From the NCBI RefSeq assembly GCF_005116655.2, contig NZ_CP050698.1, positions 5,474,501 through 5,538,500 of the forward strand: 64,000 nucleotides of DNA, given 5' to 3'. The stretch is from Desulfosediminicola flagellatus (lineage in GTDB: Bacteria; Desulfobacterota; Desulfobulbia; Desulfobulbales; Desulfocapsaceae). Below, piece by piece: positions 44,910 to 54,820 of the stretch. A model generated the notes under the pieces. The model did no database searches. It saw only the letters and a list, made by a program, of their open reading frames with translations, and was not told where the DNA came from. The position numbers and the translations under genes were made by a program. Every line of letters begins with the position of its first letter. The first letter of the stretch is position 1.

Positions 44910-47537
44910 ATGCGGATTCTCAAATATTTTCTGCCTTTACTTCTGCTCCTTGCTATTCTTCCCGGACTTGCAACTGCCCAAAAGGATAAGAAAAATATAC
45001 TCTACCTCAACTCCTACCATGATGGTTACCAGTGGTCAGACAAAATGCTGGAGGGAGTGCGTAAAGTGCTCAACAACAGCAAATACAAGATAGACCTGCA
45101 GATAGAGTACATGGACGGCAAAAAGTATGAGTATGATTTCATTAAGCCGAGACTCTATACGCTGTATAAAGACAAATTTAAGAACGAAAACTTTGATATC
45201 ATTATGATATCAGACAATGACGCACTTAATTTCCTTCAGGAGTATAGAGATGATCTATTTCCGAACGTGCCCATTGTTTTCTTCGGTATAAACGGTATCG
45301 ACACGGTGGACCTGTCAATGCCCCAAATTACCGGCGTTATTGAGAACTTTGACCTGGCAAGTACCCTTGCGATAGCTAAAAAATTACACCCCGACAAAAA
45401 GCGCATGATTGTTTTCGGGGATGACTCGGTGACAGGGCACGCGATAGCAAGCCAGGTGAAGAAAAAAGTTACGATGTCTAACCCGGAACTTGAAGTGGAA
45501 TTCTGGTTCAGCCTCTCACTTGAAGAGACCAAAAAGCGCATTTCCGACCTCCCGGACGATACCTTTCTATTTTTTATTCCATGGTACCAGACCGTTGATG
45601 GCAGGTTCTATACCACCGAAGAGGTAATGAAAGAGATTTATGACCTCTCTTCCGTTCCCCTATACACCACCTGGGAGTTCCTGCTTGGCCATGGTGTTGT
45701 GGGCGGGCGTTTGCTTTCCGGCATTCACCATGGTGAAACTGCTGCGTCTATTGCCCTGCGAATTCTTGATGGGGAGCCTGCAGACTCTATTCCCATTGAG
45801 CTGGAGCCAGCCGGCGTCTATATGTTTGATTATAAGGTTATGGAGCGACTCAATATCGACCAGTCGCTGCTGCCGGACAATGCCTCTATTATCAATAGCC
45901 CTAAGATATTTTACGAACTCTCCAAAGAACTCTTCTGGACCATAATGGTCAGTTTTCTGTTGCTGCTCACAGCACTGCTTTCACTCCTGATCGCCATGAC
46001 TGAGCGCCGAAAGGTGGAACGACAGGCACTGGAGCAGCTCTCCTTTCTTGAAACGCTGATGGATACAATTCCCCAGCTTGTCTCCTGGAAGGATATTCAT
46101 GGTAAATATCTGGGAGCCAACCGTTCATTCACCGAATTTTTCGGCGTCGAAAGCCCTGAAAAGATGAAGACGAGAACAGCTATAGATGTGGTCTCTGATG
46201 GTGAATACGGCCGTTGGTCAACCAATACAGACAATGCGGTCGTTAACCAGAGAAAGGCTTTCAGAAAAATTCGCAGAAAAATTATCGACCATACAGGTAA
46301 ACCCGGTTGGCTTGAGGTAAATAAAGTTCCACTCCTTGATCAGGCCGGCAATATCGTCGGAATCTTGAGCACTGCTGAAAACATAACCAAAGAACAGAAC
46401 CTCGAAAAGCAGTTGATCCAGTCCCAGAAAATGGAAGCTATAGGTACGCTTGCCGGAGGTATCGCTCATGATTTCAACAACATTCTCACTTCAATCATAA
46501 ACTCTACGGAGCTTGCCATGTGGGATGTCGAACCTGACTCCCAGACAGCAAAAGACTTGCAGCGAGTGTTAAAAGCAGCTCGTCGTGGCGGCAGGGTCGT
46601 CAAGCAGATACTCTCATTCAGCCGGCCATCAAGTGAAGGTTTTCGCCCAACGGATATCTCCCAGATTATTTACGAGGTTGTCAGCCTGATAGATGCTTCC
46701 CTGCCTGCCAATATCAGTGTCGATGTGGAAATAAGCCATGATAACATGATTGTTGACAGTGACCCGACGCAGATTCATCAGGTTATCCTCAATCTTTGCA
46801 CAAACGCTTTTCATGCCTTGCGCGGTGAAGGTGGGTTGCTCAAGGTACGCCTTACTGATGACATCGTTGACAACGAGCAGGCAACCGTAATGAACATTTC
46901 TCCGGGTGATTATATAAAAATGATAGTCTCGGACACAGGACACGGTATAGGGCCTGAAATAATCGATAATATTTTCGATCCGTTTTTCTCCACCAAGGAT
47001 ATCACTGAAGGAACCGGACTTGGTCTTGCTGTTGTTCATGGTATAATCAAGGGGCATAAAGGTGGTATACAGGTTAAGAGCCGTCCGGGAGAAGGAACAA
47101 CATTTGAAATCTTCCTTCCTAAAAGTGGTGCCACCAATATTTATCCAGATCTCGATATGATCATGACACCGTCTGCCAACCTCTCCATACTCTTTGTAGA
47201 AGATGATGAAGACCAGCTGAACAGTGTTCCACGCATACTGAGAGAAATGGGGCATACAGTCGAAGCTATTCACGATCCGATAACAGCAATCGAAATTGCA
47301 AAACACGAACATGAGTCAATTGATATCATCATTTCCGACTACGACATGCCGTCAATGAACGGTACACAACTTGCTGCCAAACTACCGAATTTTCCATTTA
47401 TTCTGGTTTCTGGGCGTGAAGATGCTATAATCGCAGCTCAGCATCATACTAATATCATAAAGATTCTCATCAAACCGTATGACAGGCATGACCTTAAGGT
47501 GGCCCTCAGTACCTGCAAGATAAGGAGTAACCCATGA
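44910..47537 (+). CDS. Hybrid histidine kinase with periplasmic ABC substrate-binding-like sensor
   Basis: 875 residues. Signal/anchor helix (YFLPLLLLLAILPGLATA), a periplasmic domain of about 310 residues resembling ABC_sub_bind proteins (KNILYLNSYHDGYQWSDKM, VPIVFFGINGID), a second helix near 350 (WTIMVSFLLLLTALLSLLIA), PAS (about 375-490), HisKA with His in GIAHDFNNILTSI, ATPase motifs (LNLCTNAFHAL, DTGHGIGPE, GTGLGLAVVHGI), and a C-terminal receiver with Asp in IIISDYDMPSM. Its stop overlaps the response-regulator ATG (ATGA). Confidence 0.92.
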   Translation: MRILKYFLPLLLLLAILPGLATAQKDKKNILYLNSYHDGYQWSDKMLEGVRKVLNNSKYKIDLQIEYMDGKKYEYDFIKPRLYTLYKDKFKNENFDIIMISDNDALNFLQEYRDDLFPNVPIVFFGINGIDTVDLSMPQITGVIENFDLASTLAIAKKLHPDKKRMIVFGDDSVTGHAIASQVKKKVTMSNPELEVEFWFSLSLEETKKRISDLPDDTFLFFIPWYQTVDGRFYTTEEVMKEIYDLSSVPLYTTWEFLLGHGVVGGRLLSGIHHGETAASIALRILDGEPADSIPIELEPAGVYMFDYKVMERLNIDQSLLPDNASIINSPKIFYELSKELFWTIMVSFLLLLTALLSLLIAMTERRKVERQALEQLSFLETLMDTIPQLVSWKDIHGKYLGANRSFTEFFGVESPEKMKTRTAIDVVSDGEYGRWSTNTDNAVVNQRKAFRKIRRKIIDHTGKPGWLEVNKVPLLDQAGNIVGILSTAENITKEQNLEKQLIQSQKMEAIGTLAGGIAHDFNNILTSIINSTELAMWDVEPDSQTAKDLQRVLKAARRGGRVVKQILSFSRPSSEGFRPTDISQIIYEVVSLIDASLPANISVDVEISHDNMIVDSDPTQIHQVILNLCTNAFHALRGEGGLLKVRLTDDIVDNEQATVMNISPGDYIKMIVSDTGHGIGPEIIDNIFDPFFSTKDITEGTGLGLAVVHGIIKGHKGGIQVKSRPGEGTTFEIFLPKSGATNIYPDLDMIMTPSANLSILFVEDDEDQLNSVPRILREMGHTVEAIHDPITAIEIAKHEHESIDIIISDYDMPSMNGTQLAAKLPNFPFILVSGREDAIIAAQHHTNIIKILIKPYDRHDLKVALSTCKIRSNP

Positions 47538-48973
47538 ACCAAATGCTCATCATCGATGATGATATTGAAGCATGTGAAACAATGGAGAGCCTGATTACCA
47601 GGCAATCCCATGCCTGCTTTATGGCAAACACCTTAAAAGTCGGATTGGAGTACCTCAATACTAACAACATAGATGTAGTCTTTCTTGATGTGCACCTCCC
47701 GGATGGAAACGGCCTGGATATTCTGCCGGCAATCATGGCTCTCGAAGACCCCCCTGAGGTTATTATCCTTACAGGAAAGGGCGACCCGGACGGAGCTGAG
47801 CTGGCAATTAAGGGAGGAGTTTGGGACTATATTTTAAAACCGTCAAGTGTCCGTGAAATCACCCTGACCCTGAATCGTGCCCTCAAGTACCGAAAGGAAA
47901 AAACTGCACGATCCGAACAGCAGCATCTTGACCTCAGCTCTGTTGTCGGAATAAGTCCTGGAATAAAGACCTGCCTGCAACTTACCTCCAAGGCAGCCAG
48001 AGCCGATGCCAACGTACTCATTACCGGTGAGACAGGAACAGGTAAAGAACTCTTTGCCCGTACCATCCATCAAAACAGCCAGCGTGCAGACCAGAAATTT
48101 GTAGTTATCGATTGCGCATCACTCACAGAGTCACTTGTGGAATCCACCCTTTTCGGCCATAGAAAAGGATCATTTACCGGAGCACAGAGCGATCAACTCG
48201 GTCTGGTCAAGCTTGCAGATGGAGGAACCTTGTTCCTCGATGAGCTCGGTGAAATGCCGCTCTCTCTGCAAAAGGTTTTCCTGCGCGTTCTTCAGGAGCG
48301 TCATTTCCGGCCAGTGGGTGCAGCCCAGGAAGAGACAAGTAACTTCAGGCTTATCGCCGCTACCAACCGCGACCTCGATTTGATGGTTGAAGAGGGCGAT
48401 TTCAGAAGCGATCTGCTCTTTCGTATCAATACCATGCATATCCGCCTGCCGCCAGTACGCAAGCGAACTGAGGATATCAAGCCGCTCATTCTTGCCCGAA
48501 TGAAGTACCTCAAAGAAAATTATGGGATGGCACCTAAAAAGCTTGGTGATGACTTTGTAAAAACCCTTGTCAGCTACGACTGGCCAGGCAACGTTCGTGA
48601 GCTTTTCAACATTCTCGAACGTGCCATGGTGAATGCAGAAGATGAGAACACCTTGTTCAGTGTCCATATCTCCCGCGAACTGCGGATTCAGGTCGCCAAA
48701 GCCCAGATAAAACAGATGACCGGATCGGAGGTTACAGGCAATGATGGTTTTTCAACGAACGATGGAGTCCGAAAAATCGGACACGAAATTTTTAATGACA
48801 TTTTCGACCGTCCGTTGCCACCGTTGAAAGAATTTAAAGGCATGACCGAAAAGATCTATCTTAGCGAGATGATACGTCAGTGTAACGGTGACATAGCGCC
48901 GATTCTCAAAAAGTCTGAACTTTCCCGTTCACACTTCTATTCTCTATTGAAAAAGTACGGTTTGTCACTCTGA
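47534..48973 (+). CDS. Sigma-54-dependent response regulator (NtrC family)
   Basis: 479 residues. Receiver (phospho-acceptor in VVFLDVHLPDGNG), AAA+ domain with Walker A GETGTGKE, sigma-54 contact loop GSFTGA (Ser instead of the commoner Ala, both occur), Walker B GGTLFLDELGEM, and a Fis-type HTH at the C-terminus (APILKKSELSRSHFYSLLKKYG). Activates sigma-54 promoters in response to the hybrid kinase. The target promoters are not identified here. Confidence 0.93.
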   Translation: MNQMLIIDDDIEACETMESLITRQSHACFMANTLKVGLEYLNTNNIDVVFLDVHLPDGNGLDILPAIMALEDPPEVIILTGKGDPDGAELAIKGGVWDYILKPSSVREITLTLNRALKYRKEKTARSEQQHLDLSSVVGISPGIKTCLQLTSKAARADANVLITGETGTGKELFARTIHQNSQRADQKFVVIDCASLTESLVESTLFGHRKGSFTGAQSDQLGLVKLADGGTLFLDELGEMPLSLQKVFLRVLQERHFRPVGAAQEETSNFRLIAATNRDLDLMVEEGDFRSDLLFRINTMHIRLPPVRKRTEDIKPLILARMKYLKENYGMAPKKLGDDFVKTLVSYDWPGNVRELFNILERAMVNAEDENTLFSVHISRELRIQVAKAQIKQMTGSEVTGNDGFSTNDGVRKIGHEIFNDIFDRPLPPLKEFKGMTEKIYLSEMIRQCNGDIAPILKKSELSRSHFYSLLKKYGLSL

Positions 48974-49014
48974 TACACGAGCTTCACCGATAAGAAAATA
49001 CCGGACAATACGGA

Positions 49015-49075
49015 ACTGGTATGTTTTCCGACACACTGTCTTTTTTTTCGGACTAACGCCAGGAAACATACCAGT
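49015..49075. repeat. Imperfect inverted repeat after the response-regulator gene
   Basis: ACTGGTATGTTTTCC (49015-49029) pairs with GGAAACATACCAGT (49062-49075) with a single bulge, enclosing a T8 run. It lies 40 bp after the stop. It could be a processed 3' end structure or a small mobile palindrome; it is not a standard terminator because the T run is in the loop. Confidence 0.5.
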
Positions 49076-49333
49076 CGAACCATTACAGCATCATTGACAG
49101 CATCAATCAATATATCATTATTTTTCAAATACATAAGCCACCAAGGCTTGATCTATCTACCATAACCTCCAAACAGGTCTGTCCAGCATCCATCCGTTTT
49201 TCCAGAACTCTCAGCGTCACATATTTCTCCCCTCGTAAATAAATTCTATTTTACGACACATATTCAGCAATTTAAAATCATCCCTTTTAATATGGTACAT
49301 ATAATGCAATGATGTATTGAATGTGCGATGCAA

Positions 49334-49356
49334 TCTGGTCACCTGGGCAGACCAGA
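49334..49356. promoter_or_regulatory. Operator-like palindrome upstream of lutC
   Basis: TCTGGTC and GACCAGA form perfect 7-bp arms around a 9-base centre. Lactate operons are often ruled by GntR-type regulators that bind TGGTC/GACCA-like dyads, so this is a candidate operator. Location is about 280 bp before the lutC start. Confidence 0.4.
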
Positions 49357-49637
49357 GAAATCAATTTTCTGCTTCGGCCCCAGATTGGCACACATTAAAA
49401 ATTGCAGGTGTTGTTGTGATTCACACTTACCACCAGGCCTGCACCCCGTCAGGCCTGAACCCTCCTGACATCATGCCGGAATGTAGATAAGCAGATCGGC
49501 GAACAGTGAATTATCAGTGAGTTATATGGTCGTTTCTTTGGCTGTATCGCACTGAAATGATTAATCCGTGTTTTCCCCAATGCCCTGCCCCAAGGGCCAG
49601 ACCGGAAAATGGCAAAAACGAACAATGGAGTACGTTC

Positions 49638-50201
49638 ATGACCGAAACCACTCACCTTTCCCGCTTCATGGAAACTGCCCGCCGTGTTGGAGCTAATGTA
49701 ACCCAGCTGGATGGACTTCAGGATGTAGCTGCCTATGTTGCTGCAAATTCAACCGGTAAGACTCTTGTCCCGGAAACAGCACTTGCTCTGCAGCACAATC
49801 TCAAAGAGATTCTCGTAAGCGGCGGTATAGATGTCTATGAAGGCGAGTTCCGTAAGGCCGGCCACTTTCCCGGCGCCGGAGTAACATTCAGTAACTTCGC
49901 CATGGCAGATACCGGTACCGTTGTGCTCGAGTCCACGATGGAGAATGTACGATTAGCTACCACACTTCCTGAAAAGCATTTTGTAGTTGTCGATCCTGAA
50001 ACAATCCTTGAAGACAACCTCGCAGCAGCAGCCCCGATGACCATGATGCACACCGGCAGTGAGCCGCGTTTTGTTGCATATGTCACCGGCCCAAGTCGTA
50101 CCGCTGATATCGAGCGCGTTCTGACCATCGGCTGCCATGGCCCCAGAGAGCTGCATATTCTCGTAATTGAGGGAATTTCCAGCAACCTCATGGAAATCTA
50201 A
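49638..50201 (+). CDS. lutC: LutC-type lactate utilisation protein (LUD domain)
   Basis: 187 residues with the LUD-domain pattern: VTFSNFAMADTGTVVLEST and TGPSRTADIERVLTIGCHGPRELHILVIE. LutC is one of three subunits of the membrane-associated, Fe-S-dependent L-lactate oxidase. Start at ATG 49638 with GGAG 7 bases upstream. The partner gene begins 30 bp after the stop. Confidence 0.9.
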   Translation: MTETTHLSRFMETARRVGANVTQLDGLQDVAAYVAANSTGKTLVPETALALQHNLKEILVSGGIDVYEGEFRKAGHFPGAGVTFSNFAMADTGTVVLESTMENVRLATTLPEKHFVVVDPETILEDNLAAAAPMTMMHTGSEPRFVAYVTGPSRTADIERVLTIGCHGPRELHILVIEGISSNLMEI

Positions 50202-50231
50202 TTCACGGATCACACACTACGGAGAGTTGTC

Positions 50232-52400
50232 ATGGGTACTACCCCAAATTATAAGAAGTCCATTGATACTGCTATAAACGACCCGAAATTAAGCAAAGCA
50301 CTCCACCTCTTTGGTGATGCCTATCTTATCGCTCGCGAAAATGCCTATCGCGGCCTCGACTTTGACGCCATGCGTAATGAACTGGCAGAGATTAAAGATG
50401 AGGTACGAAAAAATCGTAAAGAGCTGCTTGCTGAATTTATCAAAAATGCTGAAGCAGCGGGTTCTAAGGTTTTCCTGGCTAAAGATGTAAAAGAGGCTAA
50501 CGACTATGTCATCAAACTTGCCAAATCTAAAGATGCCAAGCTGATCGCAAAATCCAAGTCCATGGTAAGTGAGGAAGCTCACTTCAACAAAGCCATGGAA
50601 GCTGCTGGAATTCGCGCTTCTGAAACTGATCTTGGTGAATGGATTGTTCAGCTTGCAGGTCAGCGCCCAAGCCATATGGTTATGCCTGCAATCCATATGT
50701 TCAAAGAAGAAATTGCAGAGCTTTTCGGTAAAGAGGTTGGCAAAAAACTTTCCCCTGAAATTAAAGAGCTTGTTGATGTTGCCCGCGAACGACTGCGTCA
50801 GGAATACTTTAATGCGGATATCGGCCTTACCGGTGCCAACTTTCTGGTAGCAAACACCGGTGGAATCGGCCTTGTGACCAACGAAGGTAACGCCAGACTC
50901 TGTGCGACCCTTCCGGACACCCATATTGTATTTGCCAGTATCCACAAACTGGTTCGAAACACCGAAGATGCGATCAAGCTTACCCGTCTTCTGCCGAGAA
51001 ACGCCACCGGCCAGCTGCTCACCTCCTATGTGACCTGGATTCGCGGAACCGTTCCTTGCGAAGAGAAGAAAAAAGAACAGCACATCATTCTTATAGATGG
51101 TGGTCGTGAAGAACTCTACGAGTCTAAAGCATGCCGCGATGCCCTGCGCTGTATTCAGTGTGGCGCATGTGCCAATGTATGCCCGGTTTACCAGTCTGTT
51201 GGCGGTCATGTTTTCGGCTCTATCTATATCTCTGCAATCGGTGTAATTCTCACCGCATTCTACGAAGGTCTTGATGCAGCAAAAGAGATCACCCGCGCCT
51301 GTATCGGCTGTCGTTCGTGTACAGCGGTATGTCCTTCCGGTATCGACCTTGAAGAAATCATCCTGCACCTGCGTAATGAAGTTACCAAAAAGCATGGCAT
51401 GGGACTCATCAAGAACGTCGCCTTTAAAGCAGTTATGAAAAACCGTGGCCTGTTCCATACTATGGTCCGTGCAGCGTCTAAACTGCAACGCCCGGTTACG
51501 CATCCAGGCCGCGCTAATTCAGAGAAACGCATCATCCGTCACCTGCCGCTGCACTTCATGAACAAAGACTTCACCGAATGGCGTGATCTGCCTTCTGTTG
51601 CTGAGAAATCGTTTAGAGATATGTTCAAGGACATCCCGCAGAATGTCACTAAACCTAAATATAAAGTTGGCTTCTTTGTCGGCTGTGGCGCTGATTTCGT
51701 CTACCCTGAAGTTGGTACCAGCCTTATCAAGGTACTTAACTCTCTTGGAGTCGAAGTTGTTTTCCCTCAGAAACAGAACTGCTGCGGTATACCGGCACTC
51801 TACTCCGGCGACACCGACACCGGCATTGACCTCGCCAAACAGAATGTCGAGGCCTTCTCTGAAGCAAATGTTGATTACGTCCTCAGTATCTGCCCAACCT
51901 GTACCATGGCTGTCAAACGCGACTTTGTCGAGCGGCTTGGCGAGCTGCATGATTGGTCTGATAAAGCCCATGCCTTAAGCGATAAAACCATGGACGCTTC
52001 AGACTTCCTGGAGAATGTCCTCGGAGCTTCGACAAAAATTGAAGGCAAAGCTGAGATGGGAGCGATCACCTACCATGATTCCTGTCACTTAAAGCGCGGT
52101 AACAATGTCTACAAAGAGCCACGCGCTCTACTTGAAGCTTCAGGCTTCGAAATTACCGAGATGAAAAACAGTGACCGCTGCTGTGGTTTCGGTGGTACCT
52201 ACTCATTCCTCAGTCATCCGCAGATCGCTAAACAGATCACCACTGACAAGGTTGATGCGATTAAAGGTACCAACGTCAAGACAGTTGCTATGGACTGTCC
52301 GGGCTGTATGATTATGCTTAAAGGTGCAATGGGTAAAGCCAATCCGAATATCCGTTGCGTACATACCGTCGAACTGATGGCTGAAGCACTGGATAAGTAA
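50232..52400 (+). CDS. LutB-LutA fusion: lactate utilisation iron-sulfur protein
   Basis: 722 residues joining two usually separate subunits. Residues 1-290 are the LUD part of LutB (GITNGNFLVANTGGI-like GANFLVANTGGIGLVTNEGN). A ferredoxin module follows with CIQCGACANVCPVY and CIGCRSCTAVCPSG, holding two 4Fe-4S clusters. The last 250 residues are LutA-like with two CCG domains (KQNCCGIPALYSGD and SDRCCGFGGTYSF). With LutC it oxidises lactate to pyruvate and passes electrons to the membrane. Fused forms are common in sulfate-reducing Desulfobacterota, which fits lactate as electron donor. Confidence 0.92.
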   Translation: MGTTPNYKKSIDTAINDPKLSKALHLFGDAYLIARENAYRGLDFDAMRNELAEIKDEVRKNRKELLAEFIKNAEAAGSKVFLAKDVKEANDYVIKLAKSKDAKLIAKSKSMVSEEAHFNKAMEAAGIRASETDLGEWIVQLAGQRPSHMVMPAIHMFKEEIAELFGKEVGKKLSPEIKELVDVARERLRQEYFNADIGLTGANFLVANTGGIGLVTNEGNARLCATLPDTHIVFASIHKLVRNTEDAIKLTRLLPRNATGQLLTSYVTWIRGTVPCEEKKKEQHIILIDGGREELYESKACRDALRCIQCGACANVCPVYQSVGGHVFGSIYISAIGVILTAFYEGLDAAKEITRACIGCRSCTAVCPSGIDLEEIILHLRNEVTKKHGMGLIKNVAFKAVMKNRGLFHTMVRAASKLQRPVTHPGRANSEKRIIRHLPLHFMNKDFTEWRDLPSVAEKSFRDMFKDIPQNVTKPKYKVGFFVGCGADFVYPEVGTSLIKVLNSLGVEVVFPQKQNCCGIPALYSGDTDTGIDLAKQNVEAFSEANVDYVLSICPTCTMAVKRDFVERLGELHDWSDKAHALSDKTMDASDFLENVLGASTKIEGKAEMGAITYHDSCHLKRGNNVYKEPRALLEASGFEITEMKNSDRCCGFGGTYSFLSHPQIAKQITTDKVDAIKGTNVKTVAMDCPGCMIMLKGAMGKANPNIRCVHTVELMAEALDK

Positions 52401-52622
52401 TACATTTCCACTGGCACAGTGCGATGCAGCCCCACCCTGTATCGCATTGATTATTTGTATAAAAGCAAAACCTTAGCATTCAGCCTGAAACTCAGCATTT
52501 TATTCAATATCGAACCACGAGTCGTGTTTTTACCACTGCCATATTAATACTATGGCGAGGATTACAACCCGACACGTAACGCTGAGATTGAGTAAAAGGA
52601 TAGTTTCAGGAGGAGGAACACA

Positions 52623-52826
52623 ATGAGCGATAGATTACCTATAGTAGACAACCTCTGTACAAATCCTGAAAACCACAAGGCACATATGTGCGAACTTCGC
52701 CTTGCAGGACGTGATAAGGAAATTGAAAAGTATTCAAAAGATCCAAAATACGTCTGCGGCAACTGCGGCACCCAATCAAATGAGCAGGGTGCTCTGTGTG
52801 CGCCCGGCCCGCTTGACAGCGAATAA
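52623..52826 (+). CDS. Small cysteine-containing protein downstream of the lut operon
   Basis: 67 residues behind an excellent ribosome site (AGGAGGAGG). Five or six Cys, including YVCGNCGTQS and LCAPGPL, suggest a small Zn or redox site. No signal peptide. I do not recognise a named family. It lies 220 bp after the lut genes, probably a separate unit, ended by the long hairpin that follows. Confidence 0.7.
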   Translation: MSDRLPIVDNLCTNPENHKAHMCELRLAGRDKEIEKYSKDPKYVCGNCGTQSNEQGALCAPGPLDSE

Positions 52827-52854
52827 AGTTATTTCGCACTCTTCGTAGTACTTA

Positions 52855-52951
52855 ACCAATTTAGACGGGCAGGAAACCCGATAAGATTTTTGCTCCTTCT
52901 TCATTTTGCCCGATTTGAGGATAACTCCGGCCCGTCTGGATTGGTTTTTTT
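52855..52951 (+). terminator. Long-stem hairpin with U run
   Basis: ACCAATTTAGACGGGC (52855-52870) pairs with 52930-52945 over 16 bp, the two non-Watson-Crick pairs being G-U. A T7 run follows. The 59-base interior can form a smaller CGGG/CCCG hairpin. It fits a terminator of the Cys-protein gene, but the long structured loop could also be an RNA regulator of the next gene. Confidence 0.65.
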
Positions 52952-52963
52952 GACCCAGGTCAA
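52950..52963. promoter_or_regulatory. FNR/HcpR-type operator palindrome
   Basis: TTGACCCAGGTCAA is a perfect 6-bp dyad around CA. It has the TTGAN-N4-NTCAA layout of CRP/FNR-family sites and, with C/G at the fifth place, resembles the HcpR type linked to nitrosative stress in Deltaproteobacteria. It lies 126 bp before the gene at 53089. The regulator itself is not in the window. Confidence 0.5.
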
Positions 52964-53088
52964 TGCGAAAGACGTGTGTTAATTGTAATGTTTAGTAGTT
53001 TTTTCTTAAAAAACATTACACAGCTTTACGCCCATCTATTGTAAGGGGAGTAAAGTACACCAACACACACTATACACGTCGCCTTGCC

Positions 53089-53424
53089 ATGAATATCCTT
53101 CGCATACTTCCTGTAATTCTCAGTTTTTTACTCATCGGTGCGCATTTTCAACGTGCCGGATACTCATCACTGGCCCTACTCTGCCTGCTCACTCCCTGCC
53201 TGCTATTTGTCAAACGTTCCTGGAGTATTCGCGTCGTGCAGGTACTCCTTCTCATCTCCTCTGTGGAATGGCTCCGAACCCTCTTTTTCATGATCGATCT
53301 GCGCCAGGATGCAGGAATGCCCTGGACACGTCTTGCCTTCATTATCGGCGGAGTCGCCCTGTTCACAGCAGCATCCGCATGTACCTTTTTGGGAAAGAAC
53401 CTTCGTAAACGTTACGGAGTATAA
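53089..53424 (+). CDS. Small membrane protein, unknown function
   Basis: 111 residues, three or four hydrophobic helices (LRILPVILSFLLIGAHF, LALLCLLTPCLLFV, WSIRVVQVLLLISSVEW, LAFIIGGVALFTAASACTFL). No family recognised. An FNR/HcpR-type palindrome upstream suggests redox or nitrosative-stress control. Confidence 0.7.
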   Translation: MNILRILPVILSFLLIGAHFQRAGYSSLALLCLLTPCLLFVKRSWSIRVVQVLLLISSVEWLRTLFFMIDLRQDAGMPWTRLAFIIGGVALFTAASACTFLGKNLRKRYGV

Positions 53425-53680
53425 GATTTTGCCTTCTACAATAGCCTACAGAGTTAAGTGAGAGTTTCGTTGTGTTTTTTTCCTGCTTGAGCATTATACT
53501 ATCGGATATTTGATATCTAGCCTGAACATCTGCTGAAACAGCATAACAAATTGATACGTTGCCTGTAATTATTAATAAATAGGTGGTAACGTCCTTTCAG
53601 ATTCGTGAAAATTTCAGGTTAAGGTTATGCGCGTTAGTTATATTTAGTCATTATCAATCTACACTCTCTCTGGTGCCGAT

Positions 53681-54436
53681 ATGTTTGATGCAGAAAAGCT
53701 GTTGGGCAAGATTGTCCGTGAAGTAACAGGCTCAAGCTATGGAAAAAAGAACAAGAAATATAATAAGAAACAGAAAGGACATAAGAGTCAAAAGAGCCAC
53801 TCGAATCCCCTGTTGAGTGGTCTGAAATCCGGTGCCGGACTGATGACAGCCATCGGCCTGGGAATCGGGGCATATGAAATTCTGAAAAACACATCGAAAC
53901 CTGCACCACAGACTCCAGCCGCTGGTCAAACGTATTCACCTCCTGGACCACCGCAACCTGGTCAGCAGATGTCACCACCCCCGCCGCCACTACCGAATAA
54001 GGCGCCTCAGGCACCTCCTGCAGCTTCTGTAACACAAACCGTTCCACCGCAGGCAGCACCCCCCTCACCAGAACCGCAAATAACGGGTATCTCAACTGAG
54101 GCTCTGGCAATACAACTTATTCGAACCATGGTAGCCGCAGCCCATGCCGATGGAACCATGGACGAACAGGAAGAGAAGGCAATTATTGAGAGAATGAAAG
54201 GTAACGAACTCAGCCAGGAAGAGCGCATGTTCTTACTGACCGAACTCCATAACCCACAAACGATAGATCAGCTGACAGCAGGAATCACAGATCCCTCTAC
54301 AGCAAAAGCTATGTATATGCTGGCCGCCAGCACAATAGAAATCGACACAGATGCAGAACGCCAATGGATGGACCAGCTTGCAGGAAAGCTTGGAATAAGC
54401 AAGGCCATACAGGAGTTTATCGAAGAACAGGTGTAA
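53681..54436 (+). CDS. DUF533/TerB-like protein with Pro-rich linker
   Basis: 251 residues. A basic N-terminus (Lys/Asn/Gln-rich, 20-45), a short hydrophobic Gly-rich helix (SGAGLMTAIGLGIGAYEIL), a Pro/Ala/Gln linker (about 85-135), and a C-terminal acidic helical domain (LIRTMVAAAHADGTMDEQEEKAIIERM) of the YebE/DUF533, TerB-like type. Function unproven; related proteins associate with the inner membrane. Confidence 0.82.
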   Translation: MFDAEKLLGKIVREVTGSSYGKKNKKYNKKQKGHKSQKSHSNPLLSGLKSGAGLMTAIGLGIGAYEILKNTSKPAPQTPAAGQTYSPPGPPQPGQQMSPPPPPLPNKAPQAPPAASVTQTVPPQAAPPSPEPQITGISTEALAIQLIRTMVAAAHADGTMDEQEEKAIIERMKGNELSQEERMFLLTELHNPQTIDQLTAGITDPSTAKAMYMLAASTIEIDTDAERQWMDQLAGKLGISKAIQEFIEEQV

Positions 54437-54820
54437 ATCGTATTGTGTGGCTTATCGGGTCATCAATTTTTTGGTAAGCCACGCCCCTACGTCATCATAT
54501 CTTTTCTACCTGACCGTCTACTCTTGTATCGACAGGGTAGGTATATTCCTTTCAGCAAACTTTTGGCTACAACTCCGGCTTCCCTCGCTTGTCCCATAAG
54601 TGCTGTATTCCATACAGATGATCACACTACCCGCTAGGCGGGTAACCATTTCGCTGAATCCACAATAAGCTATACATCGAGTTTTATAATGTCTCATGCC
54701 TAACAATGGAGTATCTTATTGTAGGCCTATGTAGACGAATCTCAAGGTTAACCATCCAATATAACACTCATTATTTCCTGTGAGGCAGTTTCTACATAAT
54801 CACTTGTTGGCCATAAGAAT
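54437..54820. other. Intergenic region
   Basis: 384 bp. TACCCGC-TAG-GCGGGTA, a perfect 17-bp palindrome at about 54627-54643, could be an operator or small hairpin. No gene supported. Confidence 0.4.

Larger units (their letters stand above)
48974..49637. other. Intergenic region upstream of lutC
   Basis: About 660 bp. Contains a large inverted repeat (49015-49075) and an operator-like palindrome (49334-49356), both listed. TTGGCAC at 49385 resembles half of a sigma-54 promoter but lacks TTGC at the right distance. Repeated CAGGCCTG motifs lie near 49435-49460. No gene supported. Confidence 0.5.

Noticed and set aside
49385..49402. TTGGCAC followed by TTGC before lutC as a sigma-54 promoter
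   Set aside because: The TTGC lies 10 bases after TGGCAC instead of 5.
53542..53630. GCATAAC...GTTATGC pair that could bound an attC-like site
   Set aside because: The interior lacks the second pair of inverted boxes and neighbouring genes show no cassette pattern.
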